9,988 nucleotides of DNA. Origin: an uncultured Sphingosinicella sp. Lineage in GTDB: Bacteria > Pseudomonadota > Alphaproteobacteria > Sphingomonadales > Sphingomonadaceae. The position numbers and the translations under genes are program-made. Each line of letters starts with the position of its first letter. Positions within the stretch are counted from its first letter, which is position 1. The stretch lies in assembly GCA_946886275.1 (NCBI GenBank), contig CAMPIH010000084.1:1-9988 (forward strand), given 5' to 3'. Below the pieces are notes generated by a model that worked only from the letters and a program-made list of their open reading frames with translations, did no database searches and had not been told where the DNA came from. Below, piece by piece: positions 1-6,254 of the stretch.

Positions 1-221
1 TCTACGGCGCCCGTCCGATGGGCCGGCTCGTCCAGGAGAAGATCAAGCAGCCGCTTGCCGAGGAATTGCTGTTCGGCAAGCTCGCCCATGGCGGCGAGGT
101 GAAGGTCAGGATCAAGGACAATCAGCCGGTCTTCGAGATCAACCCGGCCGCGCCCAAGGCTTCGAAGAAGAAGAAGGCCGCCGGCAAGAAGGAACAGGGC
201 CAGCCGGAAGAGCAGGCCTGA
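1..221 (+). CDS. clpA: ATP-dependent Clp protease ATP-binding subunit ClpA, C-terminal end (partial)
   Basis: This is the last 72 or so residues of ClpA, the cytosolic AAA+ unfoldase that feeds substrates to the ClpP peptidase. The gene enters from the left edge with the reading frame starting at base 3, and it ends at TGA 219-221. The visible part begins YGARPMGRLVQEKIKQPLAE. GAR is the sensor-2 motif of the second AAA+ module, and the following LAEELLFGKL belongs to the small C-terminal subdomain, matching the end of E. coli ClpA closely. After the domain comes a lysine-rich tail (KASKKKKAAGKK) ending in an acidic stretch. Such tails vary in the family and are probably disordered. The N-terminal domain, both Walker motifs and the ClpP-binding loop lie outside the window, so intactness cannot be judged. 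ClpB or ClpC is less likely because of the GARPMGR..Q..I..PLAEELLFG pattern. Confidence 0.93.
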   Translation, partial: YGARPMGRLVQEKIKQPLAEELLFGKLAHGGEVKVRIKDNQPVFEINPAAPKASKKKKAAGKKEQGQPEEQA

Positions 222-226
222 GATCG

Positions 227-257
227 GGCCCTCCCCTCGGGGAGGGCCTTTTTCTTT
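227..257 (+). terminator. Intrinsic terminator of clpA
   Basis: A perfect 10-bp inverted repeat, GGCCCTCCCC (227-236) with GGGGAGGGCC (239-248), is followed directly by TTTTTCTTT. It starts five bases after the clpA stop. The innermost pair probably opens to give a four-base loop. It separates clpA from the downstream GST unit. Confidence 0.93.
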
Positions 258-307
258 CGTGACTCGTCGAGGGAGCTTATGGTGCCGGCTCAGCCAGGGA
301 GCCGCCC

Positions 308-946
308 ATGACCGAGATCCTCACCTTTTACACCAATCCGATGTCGCGCGGGCGGATCGTCCGCTGGATGCTCGAGGAGATCGGCGAGCCCTACGAAACG
401 GTCGTGCTCGATTATGGCACGACGATGAAGTCGCCCGATTATCTGGCCGTCAATCCGATGGGGAAAGTGCCGGCGATCCGATATGGCGACACGATCGTCA
501 CCGAGGGCGCGGCGATCTGCGCCTTCCTGGCCGACATGTTCCCCGACCGCGGCCTCGCCCCGCCGTCCGGCAATCCCAAGCGCGGTCCCTATTATCGCTG
601 GCTCTTCTTCGCCGCCGGCCCGGTCGAGGCGGCGGTGACCGCCAAGTCGCTCGGCCTTCTGGCGCCGGCCGACAAGAAGGCGATGGCCGGCTATGGCAGC
701 TTCGAGGAGGCGATCGACTGTCTCGAAGTGGCGGTCCGTGACGGCCCCTATATCTGCGGCGAGCAGTTCACCGCCGCCGACGTCTATGTCGGTTCCCAGA
801 TCGGCTGGGGGATGATGTTCGGATCGATCGACAAGCGCCCGGTCTTCGAGGACTATGTCGGCCGCATCCGGTCGCGCCCTGCGGCGATCCGCGCCAATGA
901 GATCGACGAGGCCCTGACGCCCAGGCCGGAGCCTCAGGCGCAATGA
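308..946 (+). CDS. Glutathione S-transferase family protein
   Basis: This 212-residue cytosolic protein has the length and layout of a bacterial glutathione S-transferase, which couples glutathione to electrophiles or reduces/isomerises substrates. The N-terminal thioredoxin-like domain (about residues 1-80) opens MTEILTFYTNPMSRG, and Ser13 sits at the usual catalytic position. NPMGKVPAI (49-57) carries the cis-proline after Val54, and TEGAAI (65-70) is the glutathione gamma-glutamyl binding turn. The all-helical C-terminal domain contains FTAADVYVG (154-162), the N-capping box typical of the fold. The start is set by AGGGAG at 296-301, six bases before the ATG. The gene lies between the clpA terminator and a hydrolase gene that overlaps it by four bases (ATGA, 943-946), so the two are probably translated together. 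The exact class and substrate cannot be read from the sequence. Confidence 0.93.
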   Translation: MTEILTFYTNPMSRGRIVRWMLEEIGEPYETVVLDYGTTMKSPDYLAVNPMGKVPAIRYGDTIVTEGAAICAFLADMFPDRGLAPPSGNPKRGPYYRWLFFAAGPVEAAVTAKSLGLLAPADKKAMAGYGSFEEAIDCLEVAVRDGPYICGEQFTAADVYVGSQIGWGMMFGSIDKRPVFEDYVGRIRSRPAAIRANEIDEALTPRPEPQAQ

Positions 947-1821
947 GCGAGGACCTCACTCGAGCCGCGATCGCTCTCTACGATCGATTCACCCACAGCC
1001 GGATGGATCGGCGGCTGTTCATGGCCGAGCTGACGCGAATCGCCGGCGGCGCCGCGGCCGCCACCGCCTTGCTTTCCGGGATAGCCGCGCAGGCGGCGGA
1101 GCCCCAGGTCGATGCCGACGACGGCCGGCTGACGATCCGGACGCTCGACTTCGAACCGCGTCCGGGTCGCCGCTACCAGGCCTATAACGCCGCGCCCAAA
1201 GCTGGGGCCGATCTTCCGGTCGTCCTCGTCGTCCACGAAAATCGGGGCCTCAACGAGCATATTCGCGACGTCGCGCGGCGGTTCGCGCTCGCCGGTTATT
1301 CGGCCGTCGCGCCCGATTTCCTCAGCCCCGCGGGCGGCACGCCCGTCGACGAGGACCGCGCCCGGACGATGATCGGCGAGCTCGACATGGCCGAGACGGT
1401 GGCGGACGGGGCAGCGATGATCCGCTGGCTGGCGTCGGCCGAAGGCGGCTCGCGCAAGGTCGGGATCGTCGGTTTCTGCTGGGGCGGTGGAATGGTCAAC
1501 CGGCTCGCCGTCGCCGCCGGCGACTCGCTCGACGCCGGCGTCGTCTTCTACGGTCCGGCGCCGTCGGGCGCCGAGGCGCCCAAAGTCGAGGCGCCGCTGC
1601 TCATCCACCTCGCCGAGCGCGACGAGCGGGTGAACGCCACCGCCCTCCCCTGGATCGTCGCGCTTCGCAACGCCGGCAAATCGGTCCGGGCGATCAACCA
1701 TCACGGCGTCGACCATGCCTTCCACAATGACACGTCCGCCGCGCGCTACGATGCGCAGGCCGCCCGGCGCGCCTGGTCGGCTACCATCGACTTCTTCGCC
1801 GAGCATCTGAGCGGGGCATGA
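943..1821 (+). CDS. Dienelactone hydrolase family protein with N-terminal export-like segment
   Basis: This 292-residue alpha/beta hydrolase belongs to the dienelactone hydrolase family, which opens lactones or related esters. The nucleophile elbow is GFCWGGG (177-183) with Cys179. Asp227 in LAERDERV and His258 in GVDHAFHND complete the Cys-Asp-His triad, and VVHENRGLNEH (97-106) is the family's oxyanion/Glu segment. Residues 1-52 are extra compared with classical cytosolic enzymes. They contain DRRLFM (22-27), then an alanine-rich hydrophobic stretch ending AAQAAE, which resembles a Tat signal with a possible cleavage after residue 51 or 52. YghX-type relatives carry a similar leader. Many such proteins also have the LYDRFTH lead-in, so the upstream start fits. 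The ATG overlaps the GST stop, with GGAG at 928-931 as a distant ribosome site. Together with the GST, a detoxification role is a reasonable inference; the natural substrate is unknown. Confidence 0.9.
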   Translation: MSEDLTRAAIALYDRFTHSRMDRRLFMAELTRIAGGAAAATALLSGIAAQAAEPQVDADDGRLTIRTLDFEPRPGRRYQAYNAAPKAGADLPVVLVVHENRGLNEHIRDVARRFALAGYSAVAPDFLSPAGGTPVDEDRARTMIGELDMAETVADGAAMIRWLASAEGGSRKVGIVGFCWGGGMVNRLAVAAGDSLDAGVVFYGPAPSGAEAPKVEAPLLIHLAERDERVNATALPWIVALRNAGKSVRAINHHGVDHAFHNDTSAARYDAQAARRAWSATIDFFAEHLSGA

Positions 1822-1850
1822 AAAAAGGGCCCGGCGTCGCCGCCGGGCCC
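1821..1850 (-). terminator. Intrinsic terminator of the YccA gene, abutting the hydrolase stop
   Basis: A perfect 10-bp stem, GGGCCCGGCG (1827-1836) with CGCCGGGCCC (1841-1850), encloses a TCGC loop. On the minus strand it is followed by six T residues (A1821-1826 on the plus strand), giving a textbook terminator about 27 bases after the YccA stop. On the plus strand the stem is followed by CTTCG and then A residues, so it lacks a T-tract and would stop the GST-hydrolase transcript poorly. The last base of the T-tract is also the last base of the hydrolase TGA codon. Confidence 0.88.
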
Positions 1851-1877
1851 CTTCGAAAAAGTCTCCGAGGCTTCGCT

Positions 1878-2612
1878 CTATTCGCGGCTGCCCATGAACT
1901 GGAGCAGGAAGGTGAACATGTTTATGAAGTCGAGATAGAGCGAAAGTGCGCCCATGATCGCCGCCTTGCCGACCATGTCGGTGCCCGCGATCTGGAGATA
2001 CAGGCTCTTGATGCGCTGCGTGTCGTAGGCGGTGAGGCCGGCGAACAGAAGCACGCCGATGAAGCTCACAGCGTAATGCAGCGCCGGTGACTGCAGGAAC
2101 AGATTGATGATCATCGCCACCAGCAAGCCGACGACGCCCATGATCAGGAACGTTCCGAACGCCGACAAATCGCGCTTCGTCGTATAGCCGTAGAGGCTGA
2201 GTGCGAGGAAGGCGACGGATGTCGCGAAGAAGGTCTGGGCGATCGAGGCACCGGTGAAGACGAGGAAGATCGACGACAGCGACAGCCCCATGACGGTAGC
2301 AAACAGCCAGTAGAGGAGCTGTGCCGTCCCGGTTGACATGCGGTGAACGCCGAAGCTCAGCGCCATCACGAATGCCAGAGGTGCGAACATGATGACATAT
2401 TTGAGGATGCCCGGGCCCATCAGCACCTGGGCGGCCAGACCGCTGTTCGCGAAGAGCAACGCGACGATGCCCGTCCAGAGAACGCCGGAGGCCATGTAAT
2501 TGTAAACGGAAAGCATGTGCGCCCGCAGGCCGGCGTCGAACGCGACGTCCGAGCGTCCCGCCGTCGTCGCCGGCGAGGCGGCGCCAATCCGCGGATCAGA
2601 CCAATTGGCCAT
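1878..2612 (-). CDS. Bax inhibitor-1/YccA family membrane protein
   Basis: From the chosen start this is a 244-residue inner-membrane protein of the Bax inhibitor-1 (TMBIM/YccA) family. A hydrophilic N-terminus (about 1-35) is followed by about seven hydrophobic helices between residues 40 and 241. Family marks are TAYDTQRIK (194-202) and GALSLYLDFINMF (221-233). The aspartates in these motifs (Asp197 and Asp228) correspond to the pair proposed as a pH-sensing latch in the Bacillus homologue YetJ. Some members are proton-linked calcium leak channels, and E. coli YccA restrains the FtsH protease; which role applies here cannot be told. I chose the ATG at 2610-2612 because GGGAG lies eight bases upstream and related proteins begin MANWSDPR. 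A GTG six codons earlier (2628-2630) is in frame but would overlap that ribosome site. The gene has its own promoter candidate and a strong terminator. Confidence 0.92.
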   Translation of the reverse strand: MANWSDPRIGAASPATTAGRSDVAFDAGLRAHMLSVYNYMASGVLWTGIVALLFANSGLAAQVLMGPGILKYVIMFAPLAFVMALSFGVHRMSTGTAQLLYWLFATVMGLSLSSIFLVFTGASIAQTFFATSVAFLALSLYGYTTKRDLSAFGTFLIMGVVGLLVAMIINLFLQSPALHYAVSFIGVLLFAGLTAYDTQRIKSLYLQIAGTDMVGKAAIMGALSLYLDFINMFTFLLQFMGSRE

Positions 2613-2620
2613 CTCAAAGT

Positions 2621-2625
2621 CTCCC
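2621..2625 (-). promoter_or_regulatory. Ribosome binding site that fixes the YccA start
   Basis: GGGAG on the minus strand lies eight bases before the ATG at 2612. It falls inside the in-frame upstream extension that starts at GTG 2630, so it argues for the shorter protein. Confidence 0.7.
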
Positions 2626-2654
2626 ATCACGGCGAAAAGCCGCCGAATGGTTCC

Positions 2655-2683
2655 AATATCGTGGGATTGAGGGACGCTTTCAA
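2655..2683 (-). promoter_or_regulatory. Candidate sigma-70 promoter of the YccA gene
   Basis: On the minus strand TTGAAA (2678-2683, five of six matches to TTGACA) is followed by a 17-base spacer and GATATT (2655-2660, four of six matches to TATAAT). Transcription would start near 2648, leaving a leader of about 35 bases that includes the GGGAG ribosome site. It is the best promoter match I see in the 134-base divergent gap between the YccA gene and thpR. No equally good plus-strand promoter was found for thpR. Confidence 0.55.
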
Positions 2684-2746
2684 GCGAAACCGGACAGAGA
2701 GGCGGCTTGCCATGATTCCGGACGCCGGCTTTGCTATGGGCAATGA

Positions 2747-3280
2747 ATGCACCGCCTGTTCGTCGCTCTTCGCCTCCCCACCCCGATCCGTGCGCTCCTG
2801 ATCGCCGCGATGGGCGGGATCAGCGGCGCCCGATGGCAGCGGGATGACCAGCTTCACCTTACCCTGCGATTCATCGGCGAGGTCGACCGCCACCTCGCGA
2901 GCGACATCCACGCCGCCCTCGGGGCTGTTCACCATCCCGCCTTCGAGCTGGCCCTCAACGGGCTCGGCCTGTTCGACCGCCGGGGCGCTCCGGAAACGGT
3001 CTGGGCCGGAGTGACTCCGCAGGAACCCGTCCAGTCGCTTCACAAGAAGGTCGATCAGGCCCTCGCCCGGGTCGGAATCGCGCCGGAACAGCGCGCTTTC
3101 CTTCCCCACATCACGCTCGCCCGGCTGAAGCCGAGCTCCGGCACCGTCCGCAACATGATGGAAAGCTCCGGCGGCCTCACCAGTCCCCGCTTCCGTGTCG
3201 AAAGCTTCGCTTTGGTCGAAAGCAAACTCACGCCCGACGGCGCCGTCTATACCGACGTGGAGACCTATAAGCTGGACTAG
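2747..3280 (+). CDS. thpR: RNA 2',3'-cyclic phosphodiesterase (2H phosphoesterase, ThpR/LigT)
   Basis: This 177-residue protein belongs to the 2H phosphoesterase superfamily. ThpR hydrolyses RNA 2',3'-cyclic phosphate ends to 2'-phosphates, and the E. coli enzyme also shows 2'-5' RNA ligase activity in vitro. It acts in the cytosol and needs no metal. Both catalytic signature motifs are present, HLTL at 37-40 and HITL at 121-124, each placed in one half of the pseudo-symmetric fold. The opening MHRLFVALRLP is typical of the family, and the length is normal. The start is the ATG at 2747. It has only a weak purine-rich site (ATGGG) upstream, so expression may be low. It reads divergently from the YccA gene. 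Its TAG overlaps the stop of the convergent fructosamine-kinase gene, with no terminator between them. Confidence 0.93.
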   Translation: MHRLFVALRLPTPIRALLIAAMGGISGARWQRDDQLHLTLRFIGEVDRHLASDIHAALGAVHHPAFELALNGLGLFDRRGAPETVWAGVTPQEPVQSLHKKVDQALARVGIAPEQRAFLPHITLARLKPSSGTVRNMMESSGGLTSPRFRVESFALVESKLTPDGAVYTDVETYKLD

Positions 3281-4086
3281 GCGCCGACGGCGCCGAGGAG
3301 CCGGTCCACCAGCGGCGCATAAGCGGCACCGAACAGCCGCAGGTGAACGAGCGCCGGAAAGAGCTGGTAGAGCGGCACCCGCTCCCGCCAGTCCGGCTCG
3401 AGCCCGCCATAGCCATCCCAGAAGCCTTGCGGCGGCACGCCGAACAGGGTCAGCATCGCCAGGTCGACTTCCCGGTCGCCATGATAGCAAGCGGGGTCGA
3501 TGAGGGCGGCGAGCCTCCCGTCGCTCACCAGGATGTTCCCGCTCCACAGATCGCCGTGAAGGAGCGAGGGTGGCGGCGAGGCGGGCAGCAGGTCGCCAAG
3601 CCTTGAAGCGAGCCTTTCGACACGCTCCCGCCAGGGCCGGTCGAGCAAGGCGGCGGTCGAAGCCAGCCTCTGCTCGCCCCAGAAGAGCGGCCAGTTGCGG
3701 CGCTGCCGGTTGTCGAGCTGGACGGTGCCGATCTTGTGGTCGACGGACCAGCCATAATCCTCGCCGAGGCGTGCGTGGAGGCGGGCGACCTGCACGCCGA
3801 TGTCGCCCCACGTCTTCCCGCTGAACAGCCCGTCATGACCGACATGCTCGAGCAGGAGCACGTCCTCATATTCGGCCTCCACGGCGGGTGCCCGGATTCC
3901 GGCGGCGGCGAGGGCGCGAAGCATGCCCGCTTCGCTGGCGATCGCCGGCCCGCTTTTGGCGACGCTGAGATGCCCGTCAGGGCGCCGAACGAGCAGAACG
4001 TCGGAAAGGTCGCCGCCGGACAGCCGCTCGAGCCGGTCGGCTTCCACTCCGGTGAGCTCGGCGACCCGGAGCGCGAAGGCGTTCAT
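3277..4086 (-). CDS. Fructosamine kinase family protein (ketosamine 3-kinase)
   Basis: This 269-residue cytosolic protein has the APH/choline-kinase fold of the fructosamine-3-kinase family. Those enzymes phosphorylate the third carbon of sugar adducts on protein amines, and the product breaks down spontaneously, freeing the amine. The N-lobe holds the ATP-binding SVAKSG with Lys44 and the partner SEAGML with Glu52. The catalytic loop is LLHGDLWSGN (175-184), with Asp179 as the likely base. IDPACYHGDREVDLAM (196-211) is the metal-binding segment and is highly characteristic. Bacterial members studied biochemically tend to prefer ribulosamines or erythrulosamines over fructosamines, so a ribulosamine 3-kinase role is plausible. 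The ATG overlaps the TGA of the upstream phosphatase (4083-4086), so translation is probably coupled. The stop overlaps that of thpR. Aminoglycoside phosphotransferases share the fold but not the HGDLWSGN/DPACYHGDRE pair. Confidence 0.92.
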   Translation of the reverse strand: MNAFALRVAELTGVEADRLERLSGGDLSDVLLVRRPDGHLSVAKSGPAIASEAGMLRALAAAGIRAPAVEAEYEDVLLLEHVGHDGLFSGKTWGDIGVQVARLHARLGEDYGWSVDHKIGTVQLDNRQRRNWPLFWGEQRLASTAALLDRPWRERVERLASRLGDLLPASPPPSLLHGDLWSGNILVSDGRLAALIDPACYHGDREVDLAMLTLFGVPPQGFWDGYGGLEPDWRERVPLYQLFPALVHLRLFGAAYAPLVDRLLGAVGA

Positions 4087-4562
4087 GATCCCCGCGCCGC
4101 CTGGGCTGCAAGCTTCGCGGCCAGCGCCCGTGCCGCTTCGGCGACGTCGGCCCAGGTGGCGTCGAAATGGCTGTCGCCGCCATGATAGGGATCGGCCACC
4201 GCCTGTCCTGCCCGGCCCGAAACGTGGTCGAGGAGAAGGGAAAGCTCGGCCTTCGCCCCCTCCGGCCTCAGCCTTCGAAGGTCGCGAAGATTGGCAAGGT
4301 CGAGGGCGATCACATGATCGAAGCGGTCGAAATCCGACGGCTCGACCTGCCGTGCCCGAAGAGCATCGATGTCCACGCCGTGGCGCCGGGCCGCCGCCCG
4401 CGCCCGCGAATCCGGCGGCTGGCCGACATGCCAGTCGCCGGTCCCGGCGCTGTCCACTTCGATGTCGAGGCCAAGACGCTCGGCCTCCGCCCGGAGCGCC
4501 GCCTCGGCGAGCGGCGAGCGGCAGATATTGCCCAGGCAGACGAACAGGACTCGGACGGCCAT
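4083..4562 (-). CDS. Low-molecular-weight protein tyrosine phosphatase family protein
   Basis: This 159-residue cytosolic phosphatase has the normal family length. The active-site loop CLGNICRS starts at Cys9 (CX5R, nucleophile Cys9, phosphate-binding Arg15). ADPYHGG (123-129) carries the general acid Asp124, and the conserved DSAGT (37-41) is intact. Classical members dephosphorylate phosphotyrosine, but some relatives remove the 5-phosphate from ribulosamine-5-phosphate on glycated proteins or act on phosphoarginine. The overlapping downstream kinase gene (ATGA at 4083-4086) favours the deglycation role here. I chose the ATG at 4560-4562 because the protein then begins MAVRVLFVCLGNICRSP as the family does, and AAGG lies eight bases upstream. 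An in-frame ATG at 4604 would add 14 residues but has no ribosome site. The frame stays open for about 460 codons further upstream, opposite the transporter gene, which is a high-GC artefact. Confidence 0.92.
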   Translation of the reverse strand: MAVRVLFVCLGNICRSPLAEAALRAEAERLGLDIEVDSAGTGDWHVGQPPDSRARAAARRHGVDIDALRARQVEPSDFDRFDHVIALDLANLRDLRRLRPEGAKAELSLLLDHVSGRAGQAVADPYHGGDSHFDATWADVAEAARALAAKLAAQAARGS

Positions 4563-4593
4563 CGGCGAAGCCTTGTTGCCAAAGCGGTCGGCT

Positions 4594-4622
4594 CTGCTAG
4601 CCATTGGCCGAGAAAAGCTCAA
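4594..4622 (-). promoter_or_regulatory. Candidate promoter of the phosphatase-kinase operon
   Basis: On the minus strand TTGAGC (4617-4622) and TAGCAG (4594-4599) are separated by 17 bases. The matches to sigma-70 consensus are moderate (four and three of six). Transcription would begin near 4587 and give a leader of about 25 bases, which agrees with the start at 4562 and excludes the ATG at 4604. The -35 element sits next to the ribosome site of the divergent transporter gene. Confidence 0.3.
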
Positions 4623-4634
4623 CGGGAGGGGTGA

Positions 4635-6254
4635 ATGGCGACCAATCGAGCCGGCGACTCGCCCGCCGCTTCCCCTCCGATCCGGGTCGGCGCTTATGCC
4701 TGGTACGCGCTGATCGTCCTCGTCATCGTCTACGCGCTCAATTTCATCGATCGTCAGATCCTCTCGATCCTGGCCGAGGACATAAAGCGCGATCTCGGCC
4801 TCGAGGACGCTCAGATCGGCTTCCTCTATGGAACCGCATTCGCCGTCTTCTATGCCCTGTTCGGAATCCCGCTCGGCCGGCTCGCGGACAGCTGGTACCG
4901 CGGCCGGGTGATGGCGATCGGGCTTGCGCTCTGGTCGTCGATGACCGCCTTGTCGGGCTTCGCCAACAGCTTCGCCATGCTGGCCGTCGCCAGGATCGGC
5001 GTCGGCGTCGGCGAAGCCGCGGCCTCGCCCGCGGCCTATTCGATGATCTCCGACTGGTTTCCGAAGGAGAAGCGGGCCACCGCTTTGTCGATCTACTCCA
5101 GCGGCCTCTATATCGGCGGCGCGCTCAGTCTTCCGATCGGCGGCTTCGTCCTCAGTCGCTGGAATCTCGCTTATCCCAACCCGGCGGAGGCCCCGCTCGG
5201 CCTCGTCGGCTGGCAGGCGGCCTTTCTCGCGGTCGGCATACCGGGACTTCTCATTGCCTTGTGGGTGCTGTCGCTCAGGGAACCGCAGCGCGGCGCCTCC
5301 GACGGCCTTCCTCAGCCGATCGTCAGGCCCAATGCCTGGCGCGACTTCGGCCGTGAACTGGGGGCGATCCTGCCGCCCTTGACCCTGTTCAGCGTTGCCC
5401 GGATCCCGGGCGCGCTGAAGGTCAACCTGATCGCGCTTGCCGTGGTCACGGTCTGCGCCTTCCTTCTGATCCGGCTCACCGGCGATTTTCCCCAATGGTC
5501 GGCCTATGGGCTGGGCGTCTACGCCGTCTTCTCCTGGGTCCAGTCGCTGAAGCAGCGCGACCCGGCGACTCACAGGCTGATCTGGGGGACTCCGATCACG
5601 ATCATCCTCGCCATCGCCTTCGGAAGCATTTCCTTCGTGACCTATGCGGTGAGCTTCTGGGGGCCGCCCTACGTCCTTCGCACCTTCTATCCCGATCCCA
5701 CCGGGCCGGCTTTCTTCATCGGCGGGATGACCGCCGCCGAGGAAGTCGCCTTCATCATGGGATGGGGCGCCGCGGTGTCGGCGGCCGTCGGCGTGATCAT
5801 GGGCGGAGTGATTGCCGATCTGTGGCGCCGTCACGATCCGCGCGGCCGGATCTTCGTCAACATGGCGTCGGTGATCCTCGCCGCGCCGTTGAGCTGGCTC
5901 ATCTTCACCACCGACTCGATCGCCGTCTTCTACTGGGTTTTCCCGCTCGCCCACATGTTCGGAGCGGCGTGGGTCGGAGCCGCGGTGGCAACTCTTCAGG
6001 ATCTTGTCCTGCCGCGAATGCGGGCGACCGCGGGAGCGACCTATATCCTCGGCACGACGATGATCGGCCTTGCGCTCGGGCCCTATTTCGCCGGCAAGGT
6101 GGCCGACGTCGCCGAGAGTCTCCGGGCCGGCATCTTCGCCCTCTATCTGATCGTTCCGCTCACCCTGCTCGGCCTGTGGCTCGGCAGCCGGCGGATCGCC
6201 GAGCTGGAAGCGACCCGGGTCGAGCGCGCGCGCGCCGTCGGCGAGCTGATCTAA
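4635..6254 (+). CDS. Spinster-type MFS transporter with a long central region
   Basis: This 539-residue inner-membrane protein belongs to the major facilitator superfamily and resembles bacterial spinster-like members. After a short cytosolic N-terminus, helix 1 ends in ALNFIDRQILS (34-44), a hallmark of this group. GRLADSWYRGR (81-91) is MFS motif A, GVGVGEAAASP (122-132) is the motif near helix 5, and a second motif A-like loop, GGVIADLWRRHDPRGR, lies at 390-405. The N-terminal half ends near residue 217 and the C-terminal half starts near 310. Between them are two extra hydrophobic stretches (about 262-280 and 290-305), so roughly 14 rather than 12 helices are expected. The start is supported by GGGAGG at 4624-4629, five bases before the ATG. 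The substrate is unknown; spinster relatives move lipids, sugars or organic anions. Its TAA shares four bases with the end of the convergent sodC. Confidence 0.92.
   Translation: MATNRAGDSPAASPPIRVGAYAWYALIVLVIVYALNFIDRQILSILAEDIKRDLGLEDAQIGFLYGTAFAVFYALFGIPLGRLADSWYRGRVMAIGLALWSSMTALSGFANSFAMLAVARIGVGVGEAAASPAAYSMISDWFPKEKRATALSIYSSGLYIGGALSLPIGGFVLSRWNLAYPNPAEAPLGLVGWQAAFLAVGIPGLLIALWVLSLREPQRGASDGLPQPIVRPNAWRDFGRELGAILPPLTLFSVARIPGALKVNLIALAVVTVCAFLLIRLTGDFPQWSAYGLGVYAVFSWVQSLKQRDPATHRLIWGTPITIILAIAFGSISFVTYAVSFWGPPYVLRTFYPDPTGPAFFIGGMTAAEEVAFIMGWGAAVSAAVGVIMGGVIADLWRRHDPRGRIFVNMASVILAAPLSWLIFTTDSIAVFYWVFPLAHMFGAAWVGAAVATLQDLVLPRMRATAGATYILGTTMIGLALGPYFAGKVADVAESLRAGIFALYLIVPLTLLGLWLGSRRIAELEATRVERARAVGELI

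Noticed and set aside
290..943. A 217-codon minus-strand frame opposite the GST gene.
   Set aside because: It mirrors the GST coding frame, with no ribosome site and low-complexity Arg/Asp/Gly composition.
2707..2737. TTGCCA with TGCTAT downstream as a thpR promoter.
   Set aside because: The spacer would be 19 bases and the -10 would end only nine bases before the thpR ATG, leaving no room for a ribosome site.
2627..3811. A 394-codon minus-strand frame covering thpR and part of the kinase.
   Set aside because: It conflicts with thpR (both HxTx motifs intact) and with the kinase frame, and shows no domain.
4563..5954. Minus-strand open frame continuing upstream of the phosphatase for about 460 codons, opposite the transporter.
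   Set aside because: It is antisense to a clear MFS gene, is rich in Arg, Asp and Gly with no recognisable domain, and the phosphatase family start is at 4562. High GC removes stop codons from the complementary frame.
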